Shown here in pieces: positions 1 to 10,856 of a stretch of 50,811 nt of DNA. The notes below the pieces were generated by a model, which worked only from the letters and a program-made list of their open reading frames with translations, was not told the DNA's origin and did not search any database. The translations under genes were made by a program, and so were the position numbers. Within the stretch, counting starts at the first letter, position 1. Every line of letters starts with the position of its first letter. Source of the stretch: Myxococcales bacterium FL481 (GTDB lineage: Bacteria > Myxococcota_A > Polyangia > Nannocystales > Nannocystaceae); contig QKPP01000207.1 in the NCBI GenBank assembly GCA_006508105.1, forward strand, positions 7,056-57,866. Direction: 5' to 3'.

Positions 1-315
1 AGGCTCAAGGCCTCGTCGCGTGCCGCCTTGTCACCGTTCGACTTCGGCGCCGGTCGTGATCGCCCCGCCGGATCACGAGCTGACCCTTCGCGCGAGCCGG
101 CGGCGCCGCCAACCGGCGACACACCAACCTCCCGGCAGCCGTCGCGCACCAGCGTCAACGTGCGAGTCCCCGCGAGAGTCGCCTGCGGCGCCCTCGCCAG
201 GCTCTCGTACCGCTGTAAACTCCGCGCCGGGACTCCCATCCCGAGCCGAATACGCCATTCATCCGACGCATGAACGGTCGTATCCCGCGAAAACGTCCAC
301 TAAAGTGATGCGCCG
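1..315. other. Left-edge stretch without a recognised gene
   Basis: No reading frame here has a protein-like composition or a recognisable domain. Short open frames exist on both strands, but they are rich in Arg, Pro and Ser, as expected of shadow frames in GC-rich DNA. The stretch presumably carries the promoter of the lipoprotein pair that starts at 316. I saw no convincing -10/-35 pair or strong ribosome-binding site. Confidence 0.5.
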
Positions 316-1622
316 ATGCGTTTTTGCACCCGAGCCGACATCGCTCGCACTCCTTCGCTTCTCGCCGTGGCGAGCCTTTCTCTCAGCGCGACCACGGTAG
401 GCTGCGCCGAGGACCCTCCACCCGCCGTCGCCGACGAGACCGGACCGACTGACCCGATCGAGACATCGTCTTCTTCAGGCGAGACCGCACCGGGCCAGCC
501 GAGCGCGTCGGGAGGCGGCGACGACCCGACGGGCGGCGATGCGACCGACACCGCGACCGGAGGCAGCGAGGACCCCGGCACCGCTGGGGAGGACAGTGAA
601 ACGGGAGTCGCCAGTGATACCGGAACTCCCAACGACAGTGGAGAGAGCGAGACCGGCAGCAGCAGTAGCGCCACGGGCGAGAGCGACGATGACGACGACG
701 ACGACGACGATACGGGCGACGATCCGGGCGAGGATCCCTCGGAGTTGCCCGATCCGTGCGTCGACAGCACCTACGACCCCCCGCAGCTCGGCGGGGACGT
801 CGACATGGTCGCTTCCGGATACGAGTCGCTGGCGGGCGTCGCCTGGCTCCCGTTGATCGAGCGCTTGTTCTTCGTCGAGGTTCGTCCCAGCGAAACCGAC
901 GACGAGGGACTGCCCGCCTCGGTGATCTACAGCACCGACGGCGCGTCGGACCCCACCGAGTTCGCCGTGGCCGGAGAGTTTGGCGTGACGGGCTTGGCGC
1001 CCGGGCTCGACCTGTCTCTGCTCGTCGCTGCCCACGATGACCGCACGGCGTCGTGGATCGACCGCCAGTCGAAGGAACGGGGGGTGGTCATCGCAACCTA
1101 CGACGCCGACCGGTTCCACGCGCCCAACACGGTGGCGGTCGGTCGACGCGGCGTGACGTACGTCGCCGACGCGGGAGAGTGGCTAGGTGACCGGCCAGCC
1201 GAGCTCGACTTCTTCGGCATCTTCGCCAAACGCAGCGTCGGGGACAGCTTTCTGGTCGACGATGCCATGCAGGCGCCAGGCGGACTCGCGATCTCGTCGG
1301 ATGGCGACTGGCTGTACGCCGTCGACCGTGAAGGCGAACGCGTCGTTCGCTACCCCATCGACGTCGACGGCGGGACCGGGGTCGCGCTGCTATTCGCCGA
1401 GGTCGCCAAGCCCATCGGCATTGCCACGGACTGCAAGGGCGATGTGTACGTCACCACCGCGTCCGGCGTGGAGGTGTTCAACAAGGGCAGCACGCTATTG
1501 GGGAGCATTGCGATGGACGAGCCCGCCATGGACGCGAGCTTCGGCGGCCCGGAGCAAACCACGCTGTACATCACGGGCACTGAGTCCCTGTTCGCCGTCG
1601 ACGTCGGTACGAAAGGTATTCC

Positions 1623-1626
<4 letters not shown>
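316..1626 (+). CDS. Putative lipoprotein with acidic linker and beta-propeller (SMP-30/NHL-like) domain
   Basis: This 436-residue protein is probably exported and lipid-anchored. A short hydrophobic N-terminus ends at residues T-V-G-C, a near-lipobox, and is followed by about 110 residues rich in Ser, Thr, Gly, Glu and Asp, with nine consecutive Asp at 124-132. The folded part, from about residue 150, carries repeated patterns such as GVAWLPLIERLFFVE, GGLAISSDGDWLYAVD and PIGIATDCKGDVYV. These fit a six-bladed or NHL/SMP-30-like propeller. The linker is typical of myxobacterial surface lipoproteins and probably acts as a stalk. The stop overlaps the next start (ATGA at 1623-1626), so the two genes are probably translationally coupled. 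No enzymatic residues can be assigned, and a binding or sensing role is a guess. Confidence 0.75.
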
Positions 1627-2723
<1,097 letters not shown>

Positions 2724-2773
2724 CCGAGGGGTTCCTCGAACGGATGGGGTGACGCGAGGCGCGGCCAAGCGCC

Positions 2774-2791
2774 GGCCCGCGCGGGCGGGCC
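2774..2791. terminator. Hairpin between convergent genes, possible bidirectional terminator
   Basis: The seven-base arm ggcccgc (2774-2780) is the reverse complement of gcgggcc (2785-2791), with a four-base loop. It sits between the stop of the selenoprotein gene (2723) and the stop of the convergent DedA gene (2803). No T-tract follows on either strand, so intrinsic termination is uncertain. A smaller hairpin (2725-2729 with 2734-2738) lies just after the TAG. Confidence 0.35.
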
Positions 2792-2802
2792 GAGGTGCCG
2801 GG

Positions 2803-3426
2803 TCAAAGCAGCTTGAGCGCCGCGAACCCACCGATCAACACCGCCGTGCCGACCAAGGTGATGATGTTGAAGTAGCGATCGATGAACCCCTTGGCCGCGT
2901 CGCCGAGATAGCGAATGAACAAGGCGACCAAGAAGAACCGGGCCGCCCGGCCCACGACGCTCGCACCCAAGAACATCGGCAGATTCAGCTTGGCCACGCC
3001 GGCCCCGATCGTGAAGATCTTGTAGGGGAAAGGGGTAAATGCCGCGACGAACACGAACTCCACGCCCCACTCCCGGTAAAACCCCATCACCTTCTCGAAC
3101 TTCTCGTGGCTAAACCCGGGGACGTGCGCGAAAAGCCACGGCTCCACGGCCGACCAGGCCGCCCACCCGAGGTAGTAGCCGAACGCTCCGCCGGCGACCG
3201 AACCCACCGTGCACCACAACGCAAACCTCCAGGCTCGCGTGGGCGCGGCGAGACCGAGCGCCATGAGAAGCACGTCGGGCGGAATCGGAAAGAAGCTCGA
3301 CTCCGTAAACGCCAACACGAACAATGCCGGTACACCGTAGGGCGTGTCGGCCCACGAGAGCACCCAGTCAAAGAGACGGCGGAAGATGTTCGGGCGTTTC
3401 GGTTGCGGCTCGGCCGGCTCGTTCAC
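2803..3426 (-). CDS. DedA/VTT-domain (YqaA-type) inner-membrane protein
   Basis: This 207-residue polytopic membrane protein has the VTT/DedA (SNARE-associated) pattern. An N-terminal segment ends F-T-E-S-S-F-F-P-I-P-P-D, like the re-entrant loop of the family. A second conserved block reads FTPFPYKIFTIGAGVAKL and is followed by a Gly-Arg-x-x-Arg-Phe motif (GRAARF). The F-x-P-F-P-Y-K-x-F-T-I form is typical of the YqaA branch. About five hydrophobic segments are visible. DedA proteins are linked to lipid scrambling, proton-motive-force maintenance and envelope homeostasis, but the substrate cannot be told from sequence. The gene is convergent with the selenoprotein operon and 266 bp from the nucleotidase gene upstream of it. 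Confidence 0.85.
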   Translation of the reverse strand: MNEPAEPQPKRPNIFRRLFDWVLSWADTPYGVPALFVLAFTESSFFPIPPDVLLMALGLAAPTRAWRFALWCTVGSVAGGAFGYYLGWAAWSAVEPWLFAHVPGFSHEKFEKVMGFYREWGVEFVFVAAFTPFPYKIFTIGAGVAKLNLPMFLGASVVGRAARFFLVALFIRYLGDAAKGFIDRYFNIITLVGTAVLIGGFAALKLL

Positions 3427-3692
3427 GGGCGGAAGCTACCACGTCGCGCGACCCGCCCGCGAACCATCTCGGGGCGGGTGCCTCCGCGGCCCCCCCGAAA
3501 AACCGCCGAAACGCTCGTCGTCTGCCGAGCGGCGCGCCAGTTGGCAAGCTCGCGAGCGAGACGGTCGCCCCGAGATCGAGTGACGAGACTACTTTGCGAG
3601 TGGCGAGACCACCCGTGCGATCGATACCCCGCCTTGCCGTGTGCAACCCGTTGCCGGCGGATCGACCGGCTTGTCCCGGCATCGAGCCTTCT

Positions 3693-5228
3693 TCAGGCGC
3701 GACCGCGGTGGGGCATCCTCGCCGCCGGGGCGTGGAAGTACCGCGAGGGGGAAACGTACAAAAAATTGCTCACGCGACTCGTGTAAAGACATGCGTAGCC
3801 CTCGACCTGCGCGCCGTACAAGCTCGTGTTGAGCCTCTCGGCGAAGATCGAACCCCAGTAGCGGTTATACGCTTGGTCCACCGTCGCGGTGCGCCGCTGA
3901 AGCACGGCCTCGAGCTCGTCCCGGTGCTGCTGCAGCCGATCGAGCCGGGCCCGCACGTCCCCCAATGTCCCCCGCGCCGCCGCCTGCACCGTCTCCTCCC
4001 CCGCGCCATCCTCGTCTGCCACCTCGCCGCCGAGTCGCTCGAGCACGCGAAGCTTGTGCTTCTCGGCGAACAGCTGCTCGGTAATCTCGTTGCGGATCTC
4101 GGCGAGCGCCTCGATCTCCCGCAGCGACAACTCGTGCGCTCGCTGCACTTCGAGCTCTTGCTCGAGGTCCTCAACAACCAAGACGGTGCGCCAACTTGCG
4201 GTCTTCTTGCTGGTCACAATGTCGCCGTAAATGTGGTCGCCCACGTACAAGATCTCGTCGGAGTGCACGCCCAAGGCTCGCTCCAGCCCCTCTCGGTTGC
4301 CCGCCTCGTAGACCTTGCCCTTTTGCGGCTCGTCACGAGGCTTGCCGACGTGTGCCTGCGTGCGCCGGTCAACCTCGAGAAACGGCCGATTCGCGACGAA
4401 AAAACTCGGCTTTTGCGAACCGACCACCACCCAATCAAAATACCGACTCCAGTCATCGTAGATCGCCATCTGGTCATTGAGCAAATGGCCCATGACGACT
4501 TGTGTGTAGGCGTAGTAGCTGTTGGTCAATAAGAACAGTTTTTTGCCCGCAGAGCGCAACTTGTGCAACGTAGGCGCCAGATCCGGGTCTTTGTGAAAAT
4601 AGGCAGCGGGTTGGTCTTTGATTCGACTCTTGATGGTTTCGTCGCGATGTGACTCATCGATGGCTTCGCGCACGTCAGTCCAGATCTGCGTATAACTCGG
4701 AGGCGTGCGCGACCAATCGTCGGGATGGTCTTCCACCATCTCCACCAGCGCCGCGAACAGGGTGACTTCGGGCAGCGCGAACAACGTATCGACCCTAGCG
4801 AACCGCTCGCGCTCCTGCCCAACTCGCTGAGCGCGATAGATGTCCTTGCGCTCGGGTCGGGGGAGCAACTTGCGACCGTGGTAGGCGCGCCCGACGTACC
4901 CGTGCCGATCCATCTTCAAAATGTTGCCGTACTCTTTGTCGACCACCAGCCCCCGCACGGCGAACTCGGGGTCGGCTTGAATCGTCTCCAGCCGGGTCGG
5001 ATAACCCCGGCGAATGAGCTTCTCCACGCCGATCTCGATCGACAGCGCCTCGAGGGCCGGCTGGTTATAGATGCCCAGCGTGTAGTCCATGTCGAACCCC
5101 ACCGCCTTCATACTGTCGAAGGCCAGATCACGGTTCGTGAACACGCGGCGGGTAAACGGCGCCTCCGTAGACACCCCGGCGTCGAGGAGGTGTTTGCGAA
5201 CCGGCAGCGGCAGCTCGGGATTCGGCAT
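3693..5228 (-). CDS. HAD-IG family 5'-nucleotidase (cytosolic purine 5'-nucleotidase-like)
   Basis: A soluble protein of 511 residues from the chosen start (M-P-N-P-E-L); an in-frame ATG eight codons further upstream (5252) is the alternative. HAD motif I is G-F-D-M-D-Y-T-L, with the nucleophile and acid/base aspartates in the D-x-D-x-T order of nucleotidases. Motif II lies in LFLLTNSYYAYT. Motif IV is ILYVGDHIYGDI, supplying the Mg2+-binding Asp pair. These features, the large cap and the C-terminal coiled region fit the HAD-superfamily, subfamily IG 5'-nucleotidases (cN-II-like) that hydrolyse purine nucleoside monophosphates. The substrate is inferred from the family. About 170 bases separate it from the end of the pilus cluster on the same strand. 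Confidence 0.85.
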   Translation of the reverse strand: MPNPELPLPVRKHLLDAGVSTEAPFTRRVFTNRDLAFDSMKAVGFDMDYTLGIYNQPALEALSIEIGVEKLIRRGYPTRLETIQADPEFAVRGLVVDKEYGNILKMDRHGYVGRAYHGRKLLPRPERKDIYRAQRVGQERERFARVDTLFALPEVTLFAALVEMVEDHPDDWSRTPPSYTQIWTDVREAIDESHRDETIKSRIKDQPAAYFHKDPDLAPTLHKLRSAGKKLFLLTNSYYAYTQVVMGHLLNDQMAIYDDWSRYFDWVVVGSQKPSFFVANRPFLEVDRRTQAHVGKPRDEPQKGKVYEAGNREGLERALGVHSDEILYVGDHIYGDIVTSKKTASWRTVLVVEDLEQELEVQRAHELSLREIEALAEIRNEITEQLFAEKHKLRVLERLGGEVADEDGAGEETVQAAARGTLGDVRARLDRLQQHRDELEAVLQRRTATVDQAYNRYWGSIFAERLNTSLYGAQVEGYACLYTSRVSNFLYVSPSRYFHAPAARMPHRGRA

Positions 5229-5401
5229 GTTCGTGCAGCATAGCGCGCGCATCTACGCCGCCACTGGCCTCCCCGACAAAGCGTCGGTGCGCGATAGCCG
5301 GACCTTGGCACCCACGCGGTTTCGCGCGACGCGGGGCTCCGCGACGAGCCGCGCCAGACGGTCACGTCGCGGCACGGCTTCGAGGTCGCAGCGACGCGCA
5401 G

Positions 5402-8400
5402 CTACTCGGTGAGCTCTAGCTCGAGCGGACTGAAACCGTCGAGTTCCGTCCAGCCCAGAGGCACGGTGCGCGGCTCGCCCGGGCCCGCCCCTTCGGTCGC
5501 ATCGGGATCGCAGGGGGCCGGCGCATCCACGCCGACATACGGCCCGCACAACCCCCCTTCGCAATCCCCGTCCGTCACCTGCTCGACAACCGGGCCGACC
5601 AGAGCGCCTCCCGCTTCCCCGAAGCCATCGCCGTAGTCACCCGAAATGCTGGCACCCGCGGTGAAGTCGAACTCGTCAGTCACGGTCAGCCGAAACTTGA
5701 TCTCGAACGTCGACCCCGGATCGACCTGCCAGGCCTCCGTGTCCGGGTCGTACCAGTGCTCATCGCAAGTCTGATCGCCCAACTCGTAGACGAGGAACGT
5801 GAAGTACAACACCTCCACGCCCTCGACGACATCACCCTCGCCATCGACGAGGCCCGTCACGTGAATCTCGGGCGGCTTGATCGGTCGCGTGCCCTTGGAG
5901 AACACCCGCGTGTTCTCCCCCGCGGTCCCATCGGGATACGTCCAGCTCCGCGTGCGCGTGATCGTAGACAACGGGTAGCGCGCGAAACTCGCGTGGGTGC
6001 CGGCGGCGGTCGTGCCTCCGATATCGGGCACGTCCAACCCGCCGTGGGGGTTCTCCGTGTGATCGTCAACCATCAGGTAGATGCTCGAGTGAAAGTCGTT
6101 GTCCTCGTCTCCCCCGTCGATCGCATCATCGTAGGCGCTGCCGCTGATCAACGCCAAGATGAACTGGTCTTTGTCCGCACTCGTGATGTCACCGGGATTG
6201 TCAATCTCGTCGATTCGATTGAAACTCACAACAGCCGGCGGATACAAGAACATGTCCCCCCGGTTGTCCGCAGCAATGGTGCAAGACAGGGAAGACGTCC
6301 CCTGGCAGGCGCGAAAGTAGTCCTGATCGTCGTCGTCGTCGTCATCGTCGTCATCGTCGTCATCATCGTCGCCTCCCCAACTTAGGGGCACCGCTTCGTC
6401 GTCGTTGTCGGTCCACTCCTCACCGCTATCCGCGGCGTGGTCGAATCCGGTGCCCGCACTGTCGGCCGCGAGGTCCCAGCGGAAAATTCGACCCGCCGGG
6501 TCCGCGATGTACGCTTCCTGCGCTTCGCCCCAGAACCGAGAAAGGCAATGGGTGCTAACCACCGGATCGACCACGAGGCCGTAGTCCGCCGAGGCGTCGT
6601 AGGTATCGTGACTCGGTGCGGCCACGATGGCCCAATTGCCGTCTTCGACTTCCCCGGTCAGCGCGTCCACGAAAAACACGGTCTGTCCACGAGAACCCAC
6701 GTCGGCATCCGGGTAGCCCGATCCGAACACCAGCCAGGCGTAGGGCTCACGGGCCAGATCATCGTTGGGAACCGTGTAGGTCAACGCAGGCCGAGCCCAA
6801 GTTCCCCCAAGTCCCGCGTTGTAGTCCGACGCGGAGATCGACTCGGTGGTCCACAGCACGTCCAGTGGGGTGTCTGCCTCTAGTTGACCCATATGGGAGA
6901 TGTCGAGAGCCACGTACTCCGTGCTGCCCGCGCCCATCCCCACGACCGCCAGATGCCGCCAAGTCTCCGCCGTATGGTCGTACACCCACCCATGGTTTAC
7001 CGTAGCCGCCATCCCGTAGCGATGGTTTTCGATCCCGTCCGGCTGGCCGTACGTGTTGGCGTCTCCCTGCGATAGTGTTTGCGCGTGCTCGAGCAAGAAC
7101 CGAGGAATGTAGCCAAATAGTTCGTTCCCGCTATCGAGCTGAAACGCGTGCAAGACCCCCATGTCATCACCGACTAGCACGGCCTCCTGGTACGCATAGT
7201 GAGCCCCGAAGTCGTCTGTCGCCTCCGTCAGCTCCCACGCCGCGCCAGCGAAATCTCGCAGGCTCGACGGCACTTCGTCCGCCGCCTTGAGATGGCGACC
7301 CGCGCAGTGCGGGTCACGTACGCCGACAGACGGCGAGACGTCGGCGGCCGGCGGTGGAATCCGTCGCACGACCATGGGGGCGGAGTTGGCCAGACCCGGT
7401 AGCTTCCAGCCCTGTGGTGCGTCACGGCCCAGTAAGAATGCAGCGACGGCGTCCGCTTCGTCTTGCTCTTCACCCTCCGTTGTGAGGCCGAGTGCGGTGA
7501 GTTCGTTCTTGAACAGCAGCGTGGCCGTCCCATCGCTCTCGTTGACCCGAATGAGCCCGTTCGTCGCCGTGTGCGTGTACAACCGACGATCGCTCCACGT
7601 CTTGTTTTGGAGACAGGTTCCAGCATCCCAGATTCTCGAAAAGCCACAACCGGTCTCGCCGTCGACCGATCCTCCGGCGTTGAACGCCTCCTCTTCGTCG
7701 GTTTCCACGGCCTCCGACGCGGCCACGCAGTAATCTTCGTCACCGTCGCACGCGCCGCGCACGACGTGGCCGAAGAACTCGGGCGTTTCCGTGTATCCCC
7801 GAACTTCGGTCTGCACCATGCTCTCCTCGCCGAATTCGTTGACCGCCCCGCCGCTGCCCGTTTGCACCGGAAGATCGTTGACTTCGTTGACGATCACCGT
7901 CAGTGCGCTGACCAGGTTGTCGGGGTTGTCGGCGACGTACGCACAGTTTGTGCCATGATCTTCCGGATCGGCGCAGGTATCCCAGTCATAGTCGTTCGAG
8001 GTCGCGCTGCACGGCGAGTCCGTGTCAGACGAGCCAGCCGCCGCACAAGCCATGCTCTCAAGTGTGGTCCCGCTGATCCCGAAACCGACGACATACGTCT
8101 TGACGCCCAACGTGGTGCGAAGCCGAGACAAGTTGGTGTACAAGGTGCTGTCGATCTCGCTGGGTTCTCCGTCGGAAATCAAGATGGCGTGCGTCGGGAC
8201 ACACAGGTCGTTTTCTCCGCTCGTGGCCACGTAGGCTAGGTACGACGCCACGGTCGACTGCTGAAATGCGCCGTTGCGCTCGACGACGGCCACGGGGGTT
8301 AGCGTCCCGTCGCTCTCCCGGGTCACGTAGCTATTCGCGTCCCCCACGGCATCCCGCCACGGCGTCCCCCATGCGGCGTCCAGGCCTCCGCCGACCTGTT

Positions 8401-9793
8401 TGTTCGTCAGCCCCAAGATCAGTTCCTCGGCGTCATCCTTGGATGACGGACCCTTTTCTGACTCGGCAAGTCCGTCGTCCTCCTGGGCGGACTCGAGATA
8501 AAACGGGGAGATGAGGCTCGCGTCCTCGTTCTCCGTGCGGGCGTGCACGCCCGCTGCGTGATACGTGCCGTCCTCCAACGCGTAGCAGGTGTCCGGGGAG
8601 TCTTGGTACGGGTGTCCGCCACTGACCTGCATGCCACACTCGGTGTAGTCGGCGGTGGTCGCGGAGTTGAGATGGTTCATCGAGTAGCCGATGAACCCGT
8701 CCACAAACGGCCAATAGTAGAAATCGTTGCCGCAGATGTTCGAGCGCCGCTCGTCCACGTCGGACTCGTCGCCGTAGTCGCCGTACGACCCGTCCACGAT
8801 CGCCTGATCGGCCGAGCCATCGCTGCAGTCGTCGAGGTTCACTTTCTCACCGAGGAAGCGCGGAAACCACTGCACCTGGCGCTCCGCGTTGCTTGCGTCG
8901 GCGAACTCCGCGTCGGTCACGTACTGCGACAACGGGCCGTCAGGCACATCGGCCCCGTTGGCGACGTCGTAGCCGTGGAGGAGATCATCGTAGCGCAGGT
9001 AGGGGTACGGGAGGTTTTCCCCGCAAAGATTCCAGGTTCCGGTCCCCCCCGCCGGATTTGGAATGCTATCCCAGGTACTCGTGCTCCACGCGTCATTGTA
9101 TTGCGTGACCCAGACGAAGCGGTAGTCTTGTTCCGTAGACAAGTCGGGGATGCCGCCACCTTCGCACATCAAAGAGTAATCTTCACAGCAGTCACCGTAG
9201 TATTCACAAAGCGAATCGCACTGACAGGACCAGGAGTACGACCAGTAGCCGCACTTCCCGCTGCAACTGTTGCTGGGGTCGCACTCCGGCAGGTAGTCGG
9301 CACAACAGTCGCCGCGCGCATCACATCCGGCGTCGCAGTTACACGGCGCCGACGCCGACCAACTTCCACACTCGCCGCTGCAGCTCACGTCCGACTCCAC
9401 GGTGCACGCAGTGGGCACGCTGGCGGCGCTCGATGGTGGCGGAGCCGAACCAAAGGTCATCAAAGCGAAACTCGCCGAGTCCTTCGTCGCCTCGATCACG
9501 GATCGCACCGACCGGCGTGCGGCGTGCACCCGACTCTCGACCGAGCTGTCGTCGGTTTCGCAATCGGCCCAGTTGCAGCCGGAGTTCGGCGACGAGATCG
9601 GCGCGACCATCGATCCTGAGGTATCGACGGCGATCAGAATTCGCGGCCGCAAGCCCTCGAAGCCCTCCGCCCGCAAGATGTAGTATGGATCAAGCTTGGC
9701 TTGCGAGGTGGGAGTCAGCGTCGCAAGTACACCGATCACCGCCGCGACCCACAACGCCACGAGACCCAAAGATGGTCGAGCTGAGCCTCTCAC
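5402..9793 (-). CDS. pilY1: PilY1-like type IV pilus tip protein, copy 1, with two somatomedin-B-like modules and a poly-Asp insert
   Basis: I chose the GTG at 9793 because it overlaps the stop of the upstream pilX-1 gene as GTGA and directly precedes a signal peptide (L-V-A-L-W-V-A-A-V-I). A longer start 32 codons upstream would overlap pilX-1 by 100 bp. The 1463-residue product has a von Willebrand A region with a D-T-S-G-S MIDAS motif (about residue 57). At residues 138-210 two eight-cysteine modules fit somatomedin B. The C-terminal half is the PilC/PilY1 propeller (DDMGVLHAFQLDSGNELFGY; WRHLAVVGMG). A 15-Asp run (1142-1156) interrupts it where copy 2 has a short loop. An Asp-rich stretch D-G-G-D-E-D-N-D could be a Ca2+ loop. 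PilY1 primes and caps type IV pili and acts as an adhesin. Confidence 0.9.
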   Translation of the reverse strand: MRGSARPSLGLVALWVAAVIGVLATLTPTSQAKLDPYYILRAEGFEGLRPRILIAVDTSGSMVAPISSPNSGCNWADCETDDSSVESRVHAARRSVRSVIEATKDSASFALMTFGSAPPPSSAASVPTACTVESDVSCSGECGSWSASAPCNCDAGCDARGDCCADYLPECDPSNSCSGKCGYWSYSWSCQCDSLCEYYGDCCEDYSLMCEGGGIPDLSTEQDYRFVWVTQYNDAWSTSTWDSIPNPAGGTGTWNLCGENLPYPYLRYDDLLHGYDVANGADVPDGPLSQYVTDAEFADASNAERQVQWFPRFLGEKVNLDDCSDGSADQAIVDGSYGDYGDESDVDERRSNICGNDFYYWPFVDGFIGYSMNHLNSATTADYTECGMQVSGGHPYQDSPDTCYALEDGTYHAAGVHARTENEDASLISPFYLESAQEDDGLAESEKGPSSKDDAEELILGLTNKQVGGGLDAAWGTPWRDAVGDANSYVTRESDGTLTPVAVVERNGAFQQSTVASYLAYVATSGENDLCVPTHAILISDGEPSEIDSTLYTNLSRLRTTLGVKTYVVGFGISGTTLESMACAAAGSSDTDSPCSATSNDYDWDTCADPEDHGTNCAYVADNPDNLVSALTVIVNEVNDLPVQTGSGGAVNEFGEESMVQTEVRGYTETPEFFGHVVRGACDGDEDYCVAASEAVETDEEEAFNAGGSVDGETGCGFSRIWDAGTCLQNKTWSDRRLYTHTATNGLIRVNESDGTATLLFKNELTALGLTTEGEEQDEADAVAAFLLGRDAPQGWKLPGLANSAPMVVRRIPPPAADVSPSVGVRDPHCAGRHLKAADEVPSSLRDFAGAAWELTEATDDFGAHYAYQEAVLVGDDMGVLHAFQLDSGNELFGYIPRFLLEHAQTLSQGDANTYGQPDGIENHRYGMAATVNHGWVYDHTAETWRHLAVVGMGAGSTEYVALDISHMGQLEADTPLDVLWTTESISASDYNAGLGGTWARPALTYTVPNDDLAREPYAWLVFGSGYPDADVGSRGQTVFFVDALTGEVEDGNWAIVAAPSHDTYDASADYGLVVDPVVSTHCLSRFWGEAQEAYIADPAGRIFRWDLAADSAGTGFDHAADSGEEWTDNDDEAVPLSWGGDDDDDDDDDDDDDDDQDYFRACQGTSSLSCTIAADNRGDMFLYPPAVVSFNRIDEIDNPGDITSADKDQFILALISGSAYDDAIDGGDEDNDFHSSIYLMVDDHTENPHGGLDVPDIGGTTAAGTHASFARYPLSTITRTRSWTYPDGTAGENTRVFSKGTRPIKPPEIHVTGLVDGEGDVVEGVEVLYFTFLVYELGDQTCDEHWYDPDTEAWQVDPGSTFEIKFRLTVTDEFDFTAGASISGDYGDGFGEAGGALVGPVVEQVTDGDCEGGLCGPYVGVDAPAPCDPDATEGAGPGEPRTVPLGWTELDGFSPLELELTE
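6326..6370 (-). repeat. GAC/GAT codon run encoding 15 Asp in the PilY1 copy 1 propeller
   Basis: Fifteen aspartate codons (GAC and GAT mixed) lie between W-G-G and Q-D-Y-F. In the second PilY1 the matching loop is short and mixed in composition (G-D-N-N-R-R-G-D-G). The insert therefore arose in, or expanded after, the duplication. Confidence 0.9.
9166..9382 (-). other. Tandem somatomedin-B-like cysteine modules within PilY1 copy 1
   Basis: Two consecutive modules follow the pattern C-S-G-x-C, then C-x-C-D, then C, then G-D-C-C-x-D-Y, then C. Each has eight cysteines, and their spacings are nearly identical. This is the somatomedin B layout known mostly from animal extracellular proteins such as vitronectin. 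The modules lie in the von Willebrand A region. The second PilY1 in this cluster lacks them at the equivalent position, so they are a discrete insertion. Confidence 0.65.
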
Positions 9794-10572
9794 TCGGCCC
9801 CCATGTAGTTTTCGCGACAAACCGAAGCGCTCGTCGAGTCGTTGTTGTGCCCGCCGCCATATCCTTTGTCCGGGCTCTCCATCGACCACACGCTCGCAGT
9901 ATTGGAGGGGGCGATCATCATCTCTTGCTCTACCGTCACTTGCGTGTTGCGAATCGTGGCCATGGACGTCAGCACGACGCGATTGTCACTATCCTCGGTC
10001 CAGGTTCCGCTGCCGCCCCCAATGGCGTCCGCGGCGTTATTGCGAACCCACACCGTGATCCGTGCTTCGGGGTCGGCCCCTTCAAACAGATCGGCAATTG
10101 GAACATTCGCCCAGTACACTGGGTCGCCGTCGGCGTCGGGAAGGCGAGCGATCGCCCCGGGTCGCATACACGGCCGCCCTCCGCAGTCGGACTTCAGCGT
10201 CAACGCGTGATTGCGCTGGCCAGTGGTGGGCATTTCACCTTGCCCCGGGATGCAATCCAAGGTGGCGTCGCTGCAGACCGCGGGGTTGGGTTGCGCGTTG
10301 TCGACGTTGCCGGCCAACTGATCGCCCAGGGCCGCAGACCCCTCGCGCAGCTGAGCCCGCATTCGGGCAGCTGCGAGATCGACTCCCGCTTGGGCGACCA
10401 TCAGCGCGCGCTCTCTCGACACGGACGCGGACGACTGCGAGAGCTGCCGAACGGAGGATCGCACGACCAGCGCCGCGACGGTCAGCATCGACGCGGTGAG
10501 CAGCATCACGCTGATCATCGTCGCGCCGCGCTGCCGGGCGCGCCGGCAGCCGAAGGCGTTGCGGTCGTCCAC
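9790..10572 (-). CDS. pilX: PilX-like minor pilin, copy 1
   Basis: A 260-residue protein whose N-terminus reads R-Q-R-G-A-T-M-I-S-V-M-L-L and continues as a single hydrophobic helix. This is the PilX N-terminal pattern: prepilin-like Gly-Ala junction and no Glu at +5, as in other PilX proteins. A cysteine-containing globular domain follows, with C-G-G-R-P-C-M-R-P-G-A and R-I-T-V-W-V-R-N-N, both also present in copy 2. PilX is part of the minor-pilin priming complex that carries PilY1 at the pilus tip. The start is GTG; an in-frame TAG at 10633 limits any upstream extension. The stop overlaps the GTG of pilY1-1. The 284 bp upstream of it separate this module from the first pilX-pilY1 pair. Confidence 0.85.
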   Translation of the reverse strand: MDDRNAFGCRRARQRGATMISVMLLTASMLTVAALVVRSSVRQLSQSSASVSRERALMVAQAGVDLAAARMRAQLREGSAALGDQLAGNVDNAQPNPAVCSDATLDCIPGQGEMPTTGQRNHALTLKSDCGGRPCMRPGAIARLPDADGDPVYWANVPIADLFEGADPEARITVWVRNNAADAIGGGSGTWTEDSDNRVVLTSMATIRNTQVTVEQEMMIAPSNTASVWSMESPDKGYGGGHNNDSTSASVCRENYMGAE

Positions 10573-10856
10573 ACCGTCTTCATCGCCGTCGAATTGGACC
10601 GGCTTGAGGCCAATACCGACCCCTGCGCCGCCCTAAATGGAACGGTCACGGACCGTCACCCGGTCTTTCGCGCCCGCGACACAGTCGGGCATCGATCGGA
10701 GGCTGGCCAGGCGGCGCGGCGCCTGGCTTGCCTCGGCCGCAACGGCTCGCCGGCCCATCCCGGCCCGGCTCCGTCCGACCCGCGCGAGCCCCCACTCGTG
10801 CCCCGGACAGACCCCGGCGGAAGCTGCCTCGCCGGGCCTGCGCCGGTGCGACTCCA

